A stretch of 64,000 nucleotides of DNA from Bog-159 sp035499555. GTDB taxonomy: Bacteria > Acidobacteriota > Terriglobia > Bryobacterales > Bryobacteraceae. The stretch spans positions 22,214-86,213 of the forward strand of contig DATJYO010000037.1 in the NCBI GenBank assembly GCA_035499555.1. Reading direction: 5' to 3'. Below are positions 27,011-35,923 of the stretch, piece after piece. Each line of letters opens with the position of its first letter. The first letter of the stretch is position 1. The notes below the pieces were generated by a model. It worked only from the letters and a program-made list of their open reading frames with translations, did not search any database and was not told the origin of the DNA. The translations under genes and the position numbers were made by a program.

Positions 27011-28648
27011 CTACTGAAAGTAGACGCCGTCGCTGTTGTAAAAGACATCCGTCAGGATGCCGCGGCTCAATCCGGTAGCGTTGAACGTGGTGGGTTTGTT
27101 ATATTGCCCGACCCACATCCAACCCAGCGCATAACTGTAACCGGAGGTGTTGGTAGCCGTTCCGGAGGGCGGCAGCGACGAAAGGACCCACTTGGGAATC
27201 GTGAACTGCCCCGCGGAGAACGGCGCGGTGCACTGGAAGAAGGCCGACTGGCTGAAATCGCTGGTGGTCGCCGAATATCCCCCGATGGTGACCTGGCCGT
27301 TTTGCAGCGCGGAGTTACCGCCCGTCCACTGGATCACCAGATCGCTGGAGCGCGGCAGTTGCTGATTGTAAGTTATGTTCGAAAACTTGATCGTGCCCGT
27401 GCTGGTCAATTCGGTGATGGAAAAGCTGCCCACGTTAGCTCCGCCGCTGCCGGCCAGGGTGAAATTGTTGCTGCCCCACAGAAAGGTGGCGTTTCCATTA
27501 GTTAGCTGGGATTCGTATATCCCGGCCGGGTAGTATTGGGTCAGCGGGACCGTGATCTGGCCCGTCAGCGACACGGCTCCGGCGTCCAGTTGCGCGGGAC
27601 TGAAATCGGCAAGGGATACATTGATCCAGGGACTGGTGTCGGTGGTGATGCAATAGCCGTTCGATACGCCATACTCGGCCAACCCGGCGGCCTCAGGATC
27701 GATTTCGCTGAAGCTCGCCAGTCCAAAATCTTCCTTCACGTAATTGCCGTAGCCAATTTGCGCCAGCAGGCTCTCCAGCCGCGCGTACGCGAATTGGACC
27801 TTCTGGCCCGCGGCCAGTTGACTCACCAGGTCCTGCCCGAGGACGGAATCGTTGCAGGTCTGCCCGCTGGAAGCCACCGCGATGGTGGTGATCGAGCCGA
27901 CTACACCTCCGGTTTCCACGCCCACGGGCACATAGCATCCGGTAACTCCCGCCGGCACCTGAAAGACGATCTGGTCCAGGCCGGCGCAGCAGGGAGCGCG
28001 TCCCTGGTAACTGGTGGCTGCCGTGGCATTGCCCACGTGGACCGTAATCGGAACGGACAGGTTCCCTACCGGGGGCGCCTCCGCGTCACTGCCGCTGATG
28101 GCGCCCAGCCCGGTGCCCCACAGCAGCACATAGTCGCCAGGATGAAAAGCGTGGATGATCGTATTCTTCACGTAGTTGGTATCCGTGGCGATGGCCTGCC
28201 CGTAACCCATCTGGTTGTAAGTGAATGGGGCAAAGGCGCTGGCGACCACCTGGACCGGGGCCGCGGCGCTGGTCTGATCGTTGTAAGAGACGGTGACGGT
28301 TCCGGCGCCCACGGGCGTGCTGGACGGCATAATCGCGTTGATCTGGGTGCTGTACGCGAACAGTATGATGGCTGGTACCGTGGCGCCCCCTACGGTGACG
28401 CTGACCGAGGATCCGCCGAGCGACGTGGTTAGCGGAAATGTGCCGGCCTGCACCCAGGTATCCGGCCCCAGGCCCGTGCCGAAGATACTGAAAATCGAGC
28501 CTTGCGCGATCCCCGACCCCGGTAATCCAGGCGTGCGGAAGCTGGCGGAGCTCGCAATAGGGCTTTGCGAACTGATCACGGGCTGCGCGAAGGACGGCGT
28601 GAGGGAGAAAATCGCCGCGGTAACCACACCGGCGAGGTGCCTGTACAT
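27011..28648 (-). CDS. Secreted TIGR03437/IPT-like module protein with uncharacterised C-terminal domain, paralogue A
   Basis: The 545-residue product has a signal peptide (FSLTPSFAQ). Residues of about 35-260 contain two TIGR03437-like halves: FSIFGTGLGPDTW, STQINAIMPSSTPVGAG, DYVLLWGTGLGAISG and DQIVFQVPAGV. The C-terminal part (about 290-545) includes LAGSGGANVGSFSITEL and SDLVIQWTGG and resembles the C-terminal part of the gene at 54.6 kb (FAGTGGADVGSFSAAV; GVGVTWTGG). The function is unknown. It is convergent with the ABC permease, with three bases between. A GGAGG lies in front of ATG. Confidence 0.7.
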   Translation of the reverse strand: MYRHLAGVVTAAIFSLTPSFAQPVISSQSPIASSASFRTPGLPGSGIAQGSIFSIFGTGLGPDTWVQAGTFPLTTSLGGSSVSVTVGGATVPAIILFAYSTQINAIMPSSTPVGAGTVTVSYNDQTSAAAPVQVVASAFAPFTYNQMGYGQAIATDTNYVKNTIIHAFHPGDYVLLWGTGLGAISGSDAEAPPVGNLSVPITVHVGNATAATSYQGRAPCCAGLDQIVFQVPAGVTGCYVPVGVETGGVVGSITTIAVASSGQTCNDSVLGQDLVSQLAAGQKVQFAYARLESLLAQIGYGNYVKEDFGLASFSEIDPEAAGLAEYGVSNGYCITTDTSPWINVSLADFSPAQLDAGAVSLTGQITVPLTQYYPAGIYESQLTNGNATFLWGSNNFTLAGSGGANVGSFSITELTSTGTIKFSNITYNQQLPRSSDLVIQWTGGNSALQNGQVTIGGYSATTSDFSQSAFFQCTAPFSAGQFTIPKWVLSSLPPSGTATNTSGYSYALGWMWVGQYNKPTTFNATGLSRGILTDVFYNSDGVYFQ

Positions 28649-28663
28649 AAATCCTCCAATAAA

Positions 28664-28677
28664 AGAGTATCAACTCT
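28664..28677 (-). terminator. Weak hairpin between the PQQ-propeller gene and the next gene on the minus strand
   Basis: On the minus strand AGAGT TGAT ACTCT is followed by TTTATT. The stem is only five bases and AT-containing, so it may be a weak terminator for the PQQ-like gene or merely a small hairpin just upstream of the next start. Confidence 0.25.
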
Positions 28678-28707
28678 CATTTTTGGATGTTTGCCGGCGG
28701 TTTCGCG

Positions 28708-30159
28708 TTACTTAGGCGCGGACGCAGGCGCCCGGCGCCAGCGGAGCTCCAGATCGCCCTGCTTGAAGCGGAACCCGCTGACGCCGGCGGAGCCGTCTCG
28801 CTGGAACTCGACCTCGATGTCGGCCGGATCGAAGAAGAAGCCATTGGCCGACATGGGGGTGAGCGGCACCGATCCCATGGGGCCCAGGTCCAGGACTAAC
28901 TGCCCCTGCTGGTTCTTGACCGTTCCCCGCATGGCCCCGACCTGGTAATCGCCCACATATTCGTCCAGGAGTTTGGCGTCGATGGTTGCGGCTTTCCGCA
29001 TCTTCCTGGGCCGCTCGCCGAATGCATAGAAAGCGCTGTCGTCGGAGCCGACGTACAGCACCCCATCGTCGATCACGGGCGAGGACTGTACCGCACCCTC
29101 CGTCTCAACTTGCGCCAGTTGCTTGCCGGTGGCGGCGTCGAGCGCGACCACCGCCGCTCCGTGGGTGGCGGCGTATACCTTGCCGCCGGCCACCGCCGGG
29201 GACGAGAACACCCGGTCGGTCGCGGCGAAGCGCCATTTCTCCTTGCCGCTCTGCGCGTCCACGGCCTGCACGAACCGGCCGTCGGAACTGCCGCAGTAGA
29301 CCACGCCCGCATCTACCGCCGGCGAAGTATTGACCCACGAACCGGCGTGGCTAAAACTCCATTTTTCCCGGCCGGTTTCGGCATCCACCGCGCGCAGGTA
29401 TCCGTCGCGGGCGCCAAAGAACACGGCGCCGCCGGCCACGGCCGCGGAGGACTGGATCTCGCCGAAAGGTTGACCGGCCAGGCTGGTTTCGAAGCGCCAC
29501 TTCTCGGCTCCCGTGGCCGCGGCCAGGGCATGCAGACGGCCGTTCATGTCGCCGATGTAGACCATGCCTGCCGCCACCGCCGGCGTGGCGCGGACCGTGC
29601 TGCCGGTGTCGAACTGCCACTTGACCGTGCCGGTCCTCGGGTCGATCGCCCGCACGCGCCCGTCGAGGGCGCCGGTGTAGAGCACGTCCCCGGCAACGGC
29701 CGGCGAGGGCAGCCAATAATCCCAAGTCCGGTTCTTGCCTCTGCCGTAAAGCCAGGGCCGCGCATCGCCGGTCTTCACTACCCAACGCGGCTTTCCGGTT
29801 TCGAGATCGAGCGCGTAGATACGGCCGTCGGCAGCCGTGAAGAATACGGCGCCATCGGCGGCCGCCGGCGAGGAGCTAAGGTCGCCCTCGGTCGAGAAGC
29901 TCCAGCGGAGAGCGCCATCGGCGGCATTCAGGCAATAAAGATGGCCGTCTTCGCTGCCGAACAGTACGGCGCCCTGCGCGACTGCGGGCGAGGAGCGCAC
30001 CTTGCCCTGGGTCTTGAACCGCCATTTCAGGTCGAGGTTGACTGGCCCTTTGGAATCGTAGACGCCAGTATGGGCGGGATTGCCGCGGAACATGGCGGTC
30101 TGGGACGAGACGCCCGATGCGGCCAAAATCCCGCAGAGGAGAACGCTGCGGGGCAACAT
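28708..30159 (-). CDS. PQQ-like (BamB/WD40-type) beta-propeller exported protein
   Basis: The 483-residue protein has a signal peptide (SVLLCGILAASGVSSQ) and about eight PQQ-like repeats of the form VxFGSxDGxLYALDAxTGxxxW, for example VYIGDMNGRLHALAAATG and VFFGARDGYLRAVDAETGRE. The C-terminal 75 residues form a different beta domain (KLLDEYVGDYQVGAMRGTV) resembling DUF3471-type modules. This layout suggests a scaffold or ligand-binding propeller in the periplasm rather than a quinoprotein dehydrogenase, since the catalytic residues of the latter are not apparent. It starts with ATG 52 bases after the stop of the APC permease gene, on the same strand. Confidence 0.75.
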   Translation of the reverse strand: MLPRSVLLCGILAASGVSSQTAMFRGNPAHTGVYDSKGPVNLDLKWRFKTQGKVRSSPAVAQGAVLFGSEDGHLYCLNAADGALRWSFSTEGDLSSSPAAADGAVFFTAADGRIYALDLETGKPRWVVKTGDARPWLYGRGKNRTWDYWLPSPAVAGDVLYTGALDGRVRAIDPRTGTVKWQFDTGSTVRATPAVAAGMVYIGDMNGRLHALAAATGAEKWRFETSLAGQPFGEIQSSAAVAGGAVFFGARDGYLRAVDAETGREKWSFSHAGSWVNTSPAVDAGVVYCGSSDGRFVQAVDAQSGKEKWRFAATDRVFSSPAVAGGKVYAATHGAAVVALDAATGKQLAQVETEGAVQSSPVIDDGVLYVGSDDSAFYAFGERPRKMRKAATIDAKLLDEYVGDYQVGAMRGTVKNQQGQLVLDLGPMGSVPLTPMSANGFFFDPADIEVEFQRDGSAGVSGFRFKQGDLELRWRRAPASAPK

Positions 30160-30210
30160 AGTCGAAAAAAGAGTACGCAGTCCGAATCGTCAGAGTTCCA
30201 TCGCGCAGAC

Positions 30211-32451
30211 TTAAGCGCCGTTGGAAGAATTCTGCGAGCCGTTGGTGACCTCGCGCATCACATCGGCAACCACGTCATCGGCGCGGCTGGATTGCAACTC
30301 CTGTTCCAGGCGGCGCAACGCCACGCCGACCACATCGCGGTGGTGCAGCTTGGCGCCGGGGCCCTTGGACGAGAGTTCCAGCCAGAGGCGGTGCAGCAGG
30401 TCCAGGTCCTGCGGCCAAAGCCGGGGCGGATGCGGGCCGAGGTTGAAGAAGATGGATTCCTCGTCTCCCGGGACCACGATTTCGAGTGACAAAGAAGGAC
30501 GTGGCTCCGGCAGGTTCTCCCACTCGCGCCCGACCGTGGCGCCCTGTTCCGCGGGGCTCAGCTTGGGCGACAGGCCCATCACAATGCGGGAAGACTGCAG
30601 CCGTTGCGCCGCCTGAATAATCGCCGCGTATGGATTTCCACCCGGCACCACCATCAGCTCCACATGTTTGCCCGCTTTTTCGGCGAGGTTCACCACCTTG
30701 GTGAAGACTTCGGTCTCATCCACCGAGAAGATCTGCCGGATGTCCAGGGCATGCTCGCCGGAACCGGCCTGCGTCACCTGGCGGACCGAGAGCACCACCA
30801 CGTCGATACGGCGCGTGTCCGTCTTCTCGAGGATGCGCTGCAGGTGCTCGAGCCGGTTGGGATTGCGCACGGCTACGATCACGTTGCCGGGCCGCAGGCG
30901 GGTGGCTTCGGCGGTCAGGTCCTCTTCGGTGGTTAGATTGAACTTCTCCATCTCCTGCGAGTGCGCGGCCATGTGGCGGCGATTGTACAACTCGGATAAC
31001 TCGAAGACGATGAAAAAGGCAATCGTGAAGCTGACGCCCGAGATGGTGGCCACCTTCTTGGTCACTACGTTGATGATGGCGAGGCTGAACAGGGCCAGCG
31101 TGATCAGGAAGAGGCCCACGGGGACTTCGGTGCGGCCGATGTGAAAATTCAGCGGGACTTTCCATCCGCGCCCCTCCGGCTGCTTATAGCGCAACACCAG
31201 CACGGAAAGAGCCTTCATGGCGAAGCTCCACACCACACCGAAGGCGTACGCCTCTCCCAACATGTACACGTCGCCGCGGCTGATGGTAATGGTGGCCAGT
31301 TGCAGAATGACGATCGCGTTGATGATGCGCGAGCTGGTCCCGTACTTGTGATGCGGATGGCGGAACCAGTCCGGCAGCACGCCATCCTCGGCCACCCGGT
31401 TCAGCACGCCATTGGAGCCGATGATGGCGGTGTTGACCGCGCCGGACAGGATCAAAGTGCCCACCAGCACCACGAAGGCATGGAAGAGCAGGCGTACCGA
31501 CACCGGCCCCACCAGGAACATGGACAAGCCGCCGATCAGGTTATCCAGGAATTTCTGGCGCTCGACGTCCGGGATAATCATCACGGCAAAAAACGAAACC
31601 AGCGACGTGAACAACATGCTGTAGATGAAGATCACGAAGCCGGCGCGTTCCAGGTTCTTCAGCTTGGGATGGGCGATCTCGCGGTTCACCTGCGCCAGGC
31701 TCTCCTCACCGCTCATGGCCAGCAGCGAGTGGCCCAGACCGATCAGGATGGCGATGGCGGTGATGGAGGACGCCACGGTGCCGCGCAGCCAGCCCAGCGC
31801 CTCATGGCTGAAATGCAGATTCGACGGAACCGGCAGCGGCACCGGATGGTAGCCCTTCTCGAAGATCGTGAGCAGGCACCAGGCAATCAGGATCACCACC
31901 ATGACGGTGGTGACCTGCATGATGCGGAGCGCCTTCTCGCTGGATTCGTGAATGCCGATCACGTTCTTCCGCCAGAAATAGAGAACGACCACCGCGGCGA
32001 AGACGGCGGCGAAGGTCTGCGGGTTGACGGACAGCCCGGGCATGTGGAGATACTGGCCGGTCTCGTTGATGAGCCCGCCCAGGTACAAGCCCGCGCTGAC
32101 ACCGCTGATCGGTCCGGTAAGAACGTAGTCGAACATCAGGGCGGAAACTGAGAATTTGGCCAGCGTGCCGCCCATGGCCTCGTGCACAACTTTATACACG
32201 CCGCCGCGCACGAACATGCTGCAGCTCTCGATGTAGATGGCGCGCACGGCGTAGGAGAACAGCATGATCGCCAGGATGAACCACGGCGCGGCCTTGCCAA
32301 TAGCCTGTTCGGCGATGCCGCCGACATAATAGGCTGAAGAGGCCAGATCGCTGAGGACGATCGCTGCCGCCCTCCAGAAGGAGATGAACGACAGCATGAC
32401 AGTCGTAGCGACAACGACATTAACGGCACGGGGCCGTTGTAGCTGGGTCAT
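30211..32451 (-). CDS. APC-superfamily permease with C-terminal soluble (USP-like) domain
   Basis: With start ATG 32451 the product is 746 residues. Residues of about 12-500 hold about twelve transmembrane helices, including SFISFWRAAAIVLSDLASSA and the GVSAGLYLGG region, typical of amino-acid/polyamine/organocation permeases. The C-terminal roughly 240 residues form a soluble domain with universal-stress-protein-like features (VIVAVRNPNRLEHLQRIL; VELMVVPGGNPYAAI). Such fusions are found in K+/amino-acid transporters, possibly sensing nucleotides. The substrate is unknown. A longer reading frame exists upstream, but ATG 32451 matches the membrane start. Confidence 0.8.
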   Translation of the reverse strand: MTQLQRPRAVNVVVATTVMLSFISFWRAAAIVLSDLASSAYYVGGIAEQAIGKAAPWFILAIMLFSYAVRAIYIESCSMFVRGGVYKVVHEAMGGTLAKFSVSALMFDYVLTGPISGVSAGLYLGGLINETGQYLHMPGLSVNPQTFAAVFAAVVVLYFWRKNVIGIHESSEKALRIMQVTTVMVVILIAWCLLTIFEKGYHPVPLPVPSNLHFSHEALGWLRGTVASSITAIAILIGLGHSLLAMSGEESLAQVNREIAHPKLKNLERAGFVIFIYSMLFTSLVSFFAVMIIPDVERQKFLDNLIGGLSMFLVGPVSVRLLFHAFVVLVGTLILSGAVNTAIIGSNGVLNRVAEDGVLPDWFRHPHHKYGTSSRIINAIVILQLATITISRGDVYMLGEAYAFGVVWSFAMKALSVLVLRYKQPEGRGWKVPLNFHIGRTEVPVGLFLITLALFSLAIINVVTKKVATISGVSFTIAFFIVFELSELYNRRHMAAHSQEMEKFNLTTEEDLTAEATRLRPGNVIVAVRNPNRLEHLQRILEKTDTRRIDVVVLSVRQVTQAGSGEHALDIRQIFSVDETEVFTKVVNLAEKAGKHVELMVVPGGNPYAAIIQAAQRLQSSRIVMGLSPKLSPAEQGATVGREWENLPEPRPSLSLEIVVPGDEESIFFNLGPHPPRLWPQDLDLLHRLWLELSSKGPGAKLHHRDVVGVALRRLEQELQSSRADDVVADVMREVTNGSQNSSNGA

Positions 32452-32463
32452 GCGCGAGGTGCC

Positions 32464-32477
32464 CAAGTGCTCACTTG
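32464..32477. promoter_or_regulatory. Palindrome upstream of the APC permease
   Basis: CAAGTG CT CACTTG is a perfect six-base inverted repeat with a two-base centre, 13 bases before the ATG of the permease. It could be an operator or a translation-control element. Confidence 0.3.
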
Positions 32478-32607
32478 CAACCACATGTTATCACGGGGAG
32501 TGGCATAGCGCCTCGACGCCGTGGCGCGGGGACCCGACGGTTGCCCGAAGGCGGCATTGTTTTCAGATGATTGCGCCGGCAATCCGCTTGCTGGATTGAG
32601 TTGCGAA

Positions 32608-34572
32608 ATGAGGACCGCCCTCGCATTTCTGTTCCTGATGGGGACCTCCCTGGCCCGTGCCGCTACGCCTGGCTTCCTGTTGGGTTTCAACTACGCCGAG
32701 TCGTTCGGATTCTCCGATCAAGCGCCGACTGTCGTAGCCGTTGACGGATCGAACGCCATCTACCTTTTGGGTGCTACCTACCATCCCAGTCAGTTGCCCG
32801 CCACCAGTGTTTTAGGCCAGACGAGCGACTTGGATTCGTTCGTGCTGAAGCTGTCGCCGGACGGCCGACACATCGTCTACCTCACCGCCCTCGGTTTTCA
32901 GGCCAACTCCATGGCGGTCGATGCCGGGGGCAATGCCTACATCGCCGGGCCGGATTTCGTGGCCAAGCTGAATCCCGCCGGCACGGCACTGGTCTACCAG
33001 ATGAAGATCGGCCTGACCGTCTCTCTGACCGGCATAGCGGTCGACGCAGCGGGCCATGCCTACGTCCTGGGCTACACAGAGCCGAAAGGCTATCTCCAGA
33101 CCACCCCCGGCGCTTTTCAGCCGGAAGAACCCAACGGCCTCAACAATCACGCGTTTGTCGTGCGCTTGAACGCGGAAGGAACGGCCTTCGACTATGCCAC
33201 TTACGTGACCGGCAGCAACGGGGACACGCCCACCGGCATCGCCGTGGATAGTTCGGGAGCGGCAGTCATCTCCGGATACACCGGCTCCACCGACTTCCCA
33301 AGCACGCCGGGGGCTTACCAGGGATCGAAAAACGGCGACATACTTTGGAGCTTCCTCACGCGTCTGCTACCGGATGGCTCGGGCCTGATCTACTCGGCTT
33401 GGCCGATTCCGGCGGGCACCGTGCCGGTGGCCGTCGATCCCAACGGCAACGCCGCCCTGGTGGCGGGCGCCGGTCAATTGTTGCGCTTCGATCCGCAAGG
33501 ATCTCTGGTGTTTTCACAGTCCACTCCCGGAATCGGCGCGTTGGCCGTGGACGCCGGCGGGAATATTTATGCTTTGGTCGGCGGGCTGGCGCAATATGTG
33601 GTCAAGAACAGCGTATTCACCTGCACACCGGGAACCTCCATCGCGGCACTGACGGTCTTCGATCCTACCGGCAACCTCCTGCAATCGACTTATCTGCCGC
33701 CGCACGCTGCGGCGAGCACCCTGGCGCTGGGTCCGGGCGCGTCCGTCAACATCGTGGGTTCGACGCTTGCCGGCTTCACGGCCACGCAGACCCTCGCCGG
33801 CGGCGGTTCGTGGTTCCTGGCGGTGCTTACGCCGGACCCCGCGGCGCAGCCGGTCCAACTGGCGTGCGTCACCAGCGCGGCCAGTTTTTCGGCCACTGCG
33901 ATTGCGGCGGGGGAGATCGTTTCGCTTTTTGGACAGGGCCTCGGGCCGGTCGTGGGAACTCAGCCGGTGGTCGGCATCGACAGCGGTTTCCCCAGCCGCC
34001 TGGCGGACGTGCAGGTGACATTCAACGGCATTGCGGCGCCGCTGCTGTACGTCCAGGACGGGCAGGTCAACGCAGTCGTGCCATGGCCGCTGGCAGGCGC
34101 CGCCTCGGCCGAGATCTGCGTATCCGACTTCCTGCCGGCGTCGAACTGCCTGGAGTGGCCCGTGGCCGAAGCGGCGCCAGGAGTGTTCACCGTGGACGGC
34201 GTCCACGCCGCGGCGTTGAACCAGGACGGCAGCATCAATTCGGCGGACAACCCTGCGGGTCCCGGTACGCTGGTATCCGTGTGGGCCACGGGCCTCGGTC
34301 CGATGACCCCGCTGCCGGCCGATGGCGCTATCGTGGTTCCGCCCCTGCCCGTCAACGACATTCAGTTCGGGGCATTTGACCGCGTGGGCGGCATCATATT
34401 CAGCTACTCGCCGCTGGCGACCACATATAACGGCCCGGCGCCCTACCTGGTGGCGGGGGCGAGCCAGATTAACTTCATGGTGACGGACCTGGAGATGATA
34501 ATCGCGACCACGGCCAGCGACTCAGCTTACTTCAACAGCAACAGCTTTATTGTCTACGTCGCCGGTAATTGA
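32608..34572 (+). CDS. Secreted SBBP-like propeller protein with TIGR03437 C-terminal module
   Basis: From ATG 32608 the product has 654 residues and a signal peptide (ALAFLFLMGTSLARAATPG). Residues of about 30-420 contain beta-propeller repeats such as SMAVDAGGNAYIAG, GIAVDSSGAAVISGYTGST and KLSPDGRHIVY, of the SBBP/lyase-like type. The C-terminal 230 residues carry the TIGR03437 module (GEIVSLFGQGLGPVVG, YVQDGQVNAVVPW, GTLVSVWATGLGPM). It is probably surface-exposed. The earlier upstream frame is unlikely because it lacks a leader. It is divergent from the APC permease. Confidence 0.8.
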   Translation: MRTALAFLFLMGTSLARAATPGFLLGFNYAESFGFSDQAPTVVAVDGSNAIYLLGATYHPSQLPATSVLGQTSDLDSFVLKLSPDGRHIVYLTALGFQANSMAVDAGGNAYIAGPDFVAKLNPAGTALVYQMKIGLTVSLTGIAVDAAGHAYVLGYTEPKGYLQTTPGAFQPEEPNGLNNHAFVVRLNAEGTAFDYATYVTGSNGDTPTGIAVDSSGAAVISGYTGSTDFPSTPGAYQGSKNGDILWSFLTRLLPDGSGLIYSAWPIPAGTVPVAVDPNGNAALVAGAGQLLRFDPQGSLVFSQSTPGIGALAVDAGGNIYALVGGLAQYVVKNSVFTCTPGTSIAALTVFDPTGNLLQSTYLPPHAAASTLALGPGASVNIVGSTLAGFTATQTLAGGGSWFLAVLTPDPAAQPVQLACVTSAASFSATAIAAGEIVSLFGQGLGPVVGTQPVVGIDSGFPSRLADVQVTFNGIAAPLLYVQDGQVNAVVPWPLAGAASAEICVSDFLPASNCLEWPVAEAAPGVFTVDGVHAAALNQDGSINSADNPAGPGTLVSVWATGLGPMTPLPADGAIVVPPLPVNDIQFGAFDRVGGIIFSYSPLATTYNGPAPYLVAGASQINFMVTDLEMIIATTASDSAYFNSNSFIVYVAGN

Positions 34573-34606
34573 CGCGCCCGGTTTCCCACTACCATAGAGG
34601 TTGGCG

Positions 34607-35923
34607 ATGACCTCCGAAGAACTGGCCCGCTCCATCGTCGCGCGGCTGCGCGCGAGCGGGCACCAAGCCTACCTGGTCGGCGGCTGCGTCCGCGATCTGC
34701 TCCTCGGGCGGACACCCAAAGACTTCGATGTAGCCACCGAAGCCCGCCCCGACCGTATCACCGAGCTGTTCGAACGCTCCGAGCAGGTGGGGGCGCATTT
34801 TGGCGTGGTGCTGGTGCGCGAGAACACGGCGCAGGTGGAGGTGGCCACTTTTCGCAGCGATGCCAGCTATAGCGACGGGCGCCGTCCGGACGCCGTGTGT
34901 TTCGAGGCCAGTCCCCGGCAGGACGTCATGCGGCGCGACTTTACCATCAATGCGCTGCTGCTCGATCCGGATACCAACGAGGTGCTCGACTTCGCCGGCG
35001 GGCGCGCGGATCTCAGCCGGCGGCTGATCCGCGCCATCGGCGATGCGGACGCGCGCTTCCGCGAAGATCATTTGCGCCTGATCCGCGCCGTGCGCTTCGC
35101 CGCGCGCCTGGGATTCGAGATCGAGCCGCAGACGCTGGCGGCGCTGCAGCGCTTGCACCGCCTGATCCTGCGGGTGGCGCCGGAACGGATTCGGGACGAA
35201 CTCGTCCGCATCCTGACCGAGGGCGGGGCGCGGCGCGGCTTCGAGCTGCTGGATGCCACCGGCCTGTTAGGCGACCTGTTGCCGGAGGTCGCGGCCATGA
35301 AGGGCGTCGCGCAGCCGCCCGAGTTCCACCCGGAGGGCGACGTCTGGACGCACACCCTGCTGCTGCTCGAAAGGCTGCGCAGTCCCACGCCCACGCTGGC
35401 CATGGGCGCGCTGCTGCACGATGTCGGCAAACCGCCCGCGTTCCGGGTGGCCGACCGTATTCGTTTCGACGGCCACGTGGAGGAGGGGGTGCGGCTGGCG
35501 CGCGGCATCCTGGGCCGGCTGCGCTTCTCGAACGAGCAGGCGGAGATGATCGAGGCGCTGATCGCCAATCACATGCGCTTCAAGGACACGGGCAAGATGC
35601 GCGAGAGCACCCTGAAGCGTTTCCTGCGCATGGAGAACTTCGCCGAGCACCTGGAATTGCACCGTCTGGACTGCCTGGCCAGCAACGGCCGGCTGGAGAC
35701 CTACAAGCGGGTCTGCGCGCGGCTGGCGGAGATGGGCGAGGAAGAGCTGCGGCCCAAGCTGTTGCTGAGCGGCCGCGATCTGATCGAGGCCGGCTACCAG
35801 CCCGGGCCGCAGTTTGCCACCATGCTCGCGGCGCTGGAGGACGCGCAGTTGGAGGGCCGCGTCAAGAACCGCGACGAAGCCCTCGCGCTGGTGCGGGCGC
35901 AGTTCGGTCCCGCTACCGAATAA
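34607..35923 (+). CDS. cca: CCA tRNA nucleotidyltransferase
   Basis: The 438-residue enzyme has the class II nucleotidyltransferase head: VGGCVRDLLLGRTPKDFDVAT with the catalytic DxD, RRDFTINALLLDPDT, DLSRRLIRAIGDADARFRED and RLIRAVRFAARLGFEIE, followed by an HD-type domain with GALLHDVGK and IANHMRFKD. It repairs or adds the CCA end of tRNAs using ATP and CTP without a template. The HD motif suggests extra phosphohydrolase activity, as in gamma-proteobacterial enzymes. The start ATG 34607 has AGAGG six bases upstream. The 3' end overlaps the convergent repeat-protein gene by 11 bases. Confidence 0.92.
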   Translation: MTSEELARSIVARLRASGHQAYLVGGCVRDLLLGRTPKDFDVATEARPDRITELFERSEQVGAHFGVVLVRENTAQVEVATFRSDASYSDGRRPDAVCFEASPRQDVMRRDFTINALLLDPDTNEVLDFAGGRADLSRRLIRAIGDADARFREDHLRLIRAVRFAARLGFEIEPQTLAALQRLHRLILRVAPERIRDELVRILTEGGARRGFELLDATGLLGDLLPEVAAMKGVAQPPEFHPEGDVWTHTLLLLERLRSPTPTLAMGALLHDVGKPPAFRVADRIRFDGHVEEGVRLARGILGRLRFSNEQAEMIEALIANHMRFKDTGKMRESTLKRFLRMENFAEHLELHRLDCLASNGRLETYKRVCARLAEMGEEELRPKLLLSGRDLIEAGYQPGPQFATMLAALEDAQLEGRVKNRDEALALVRAQFGPATE

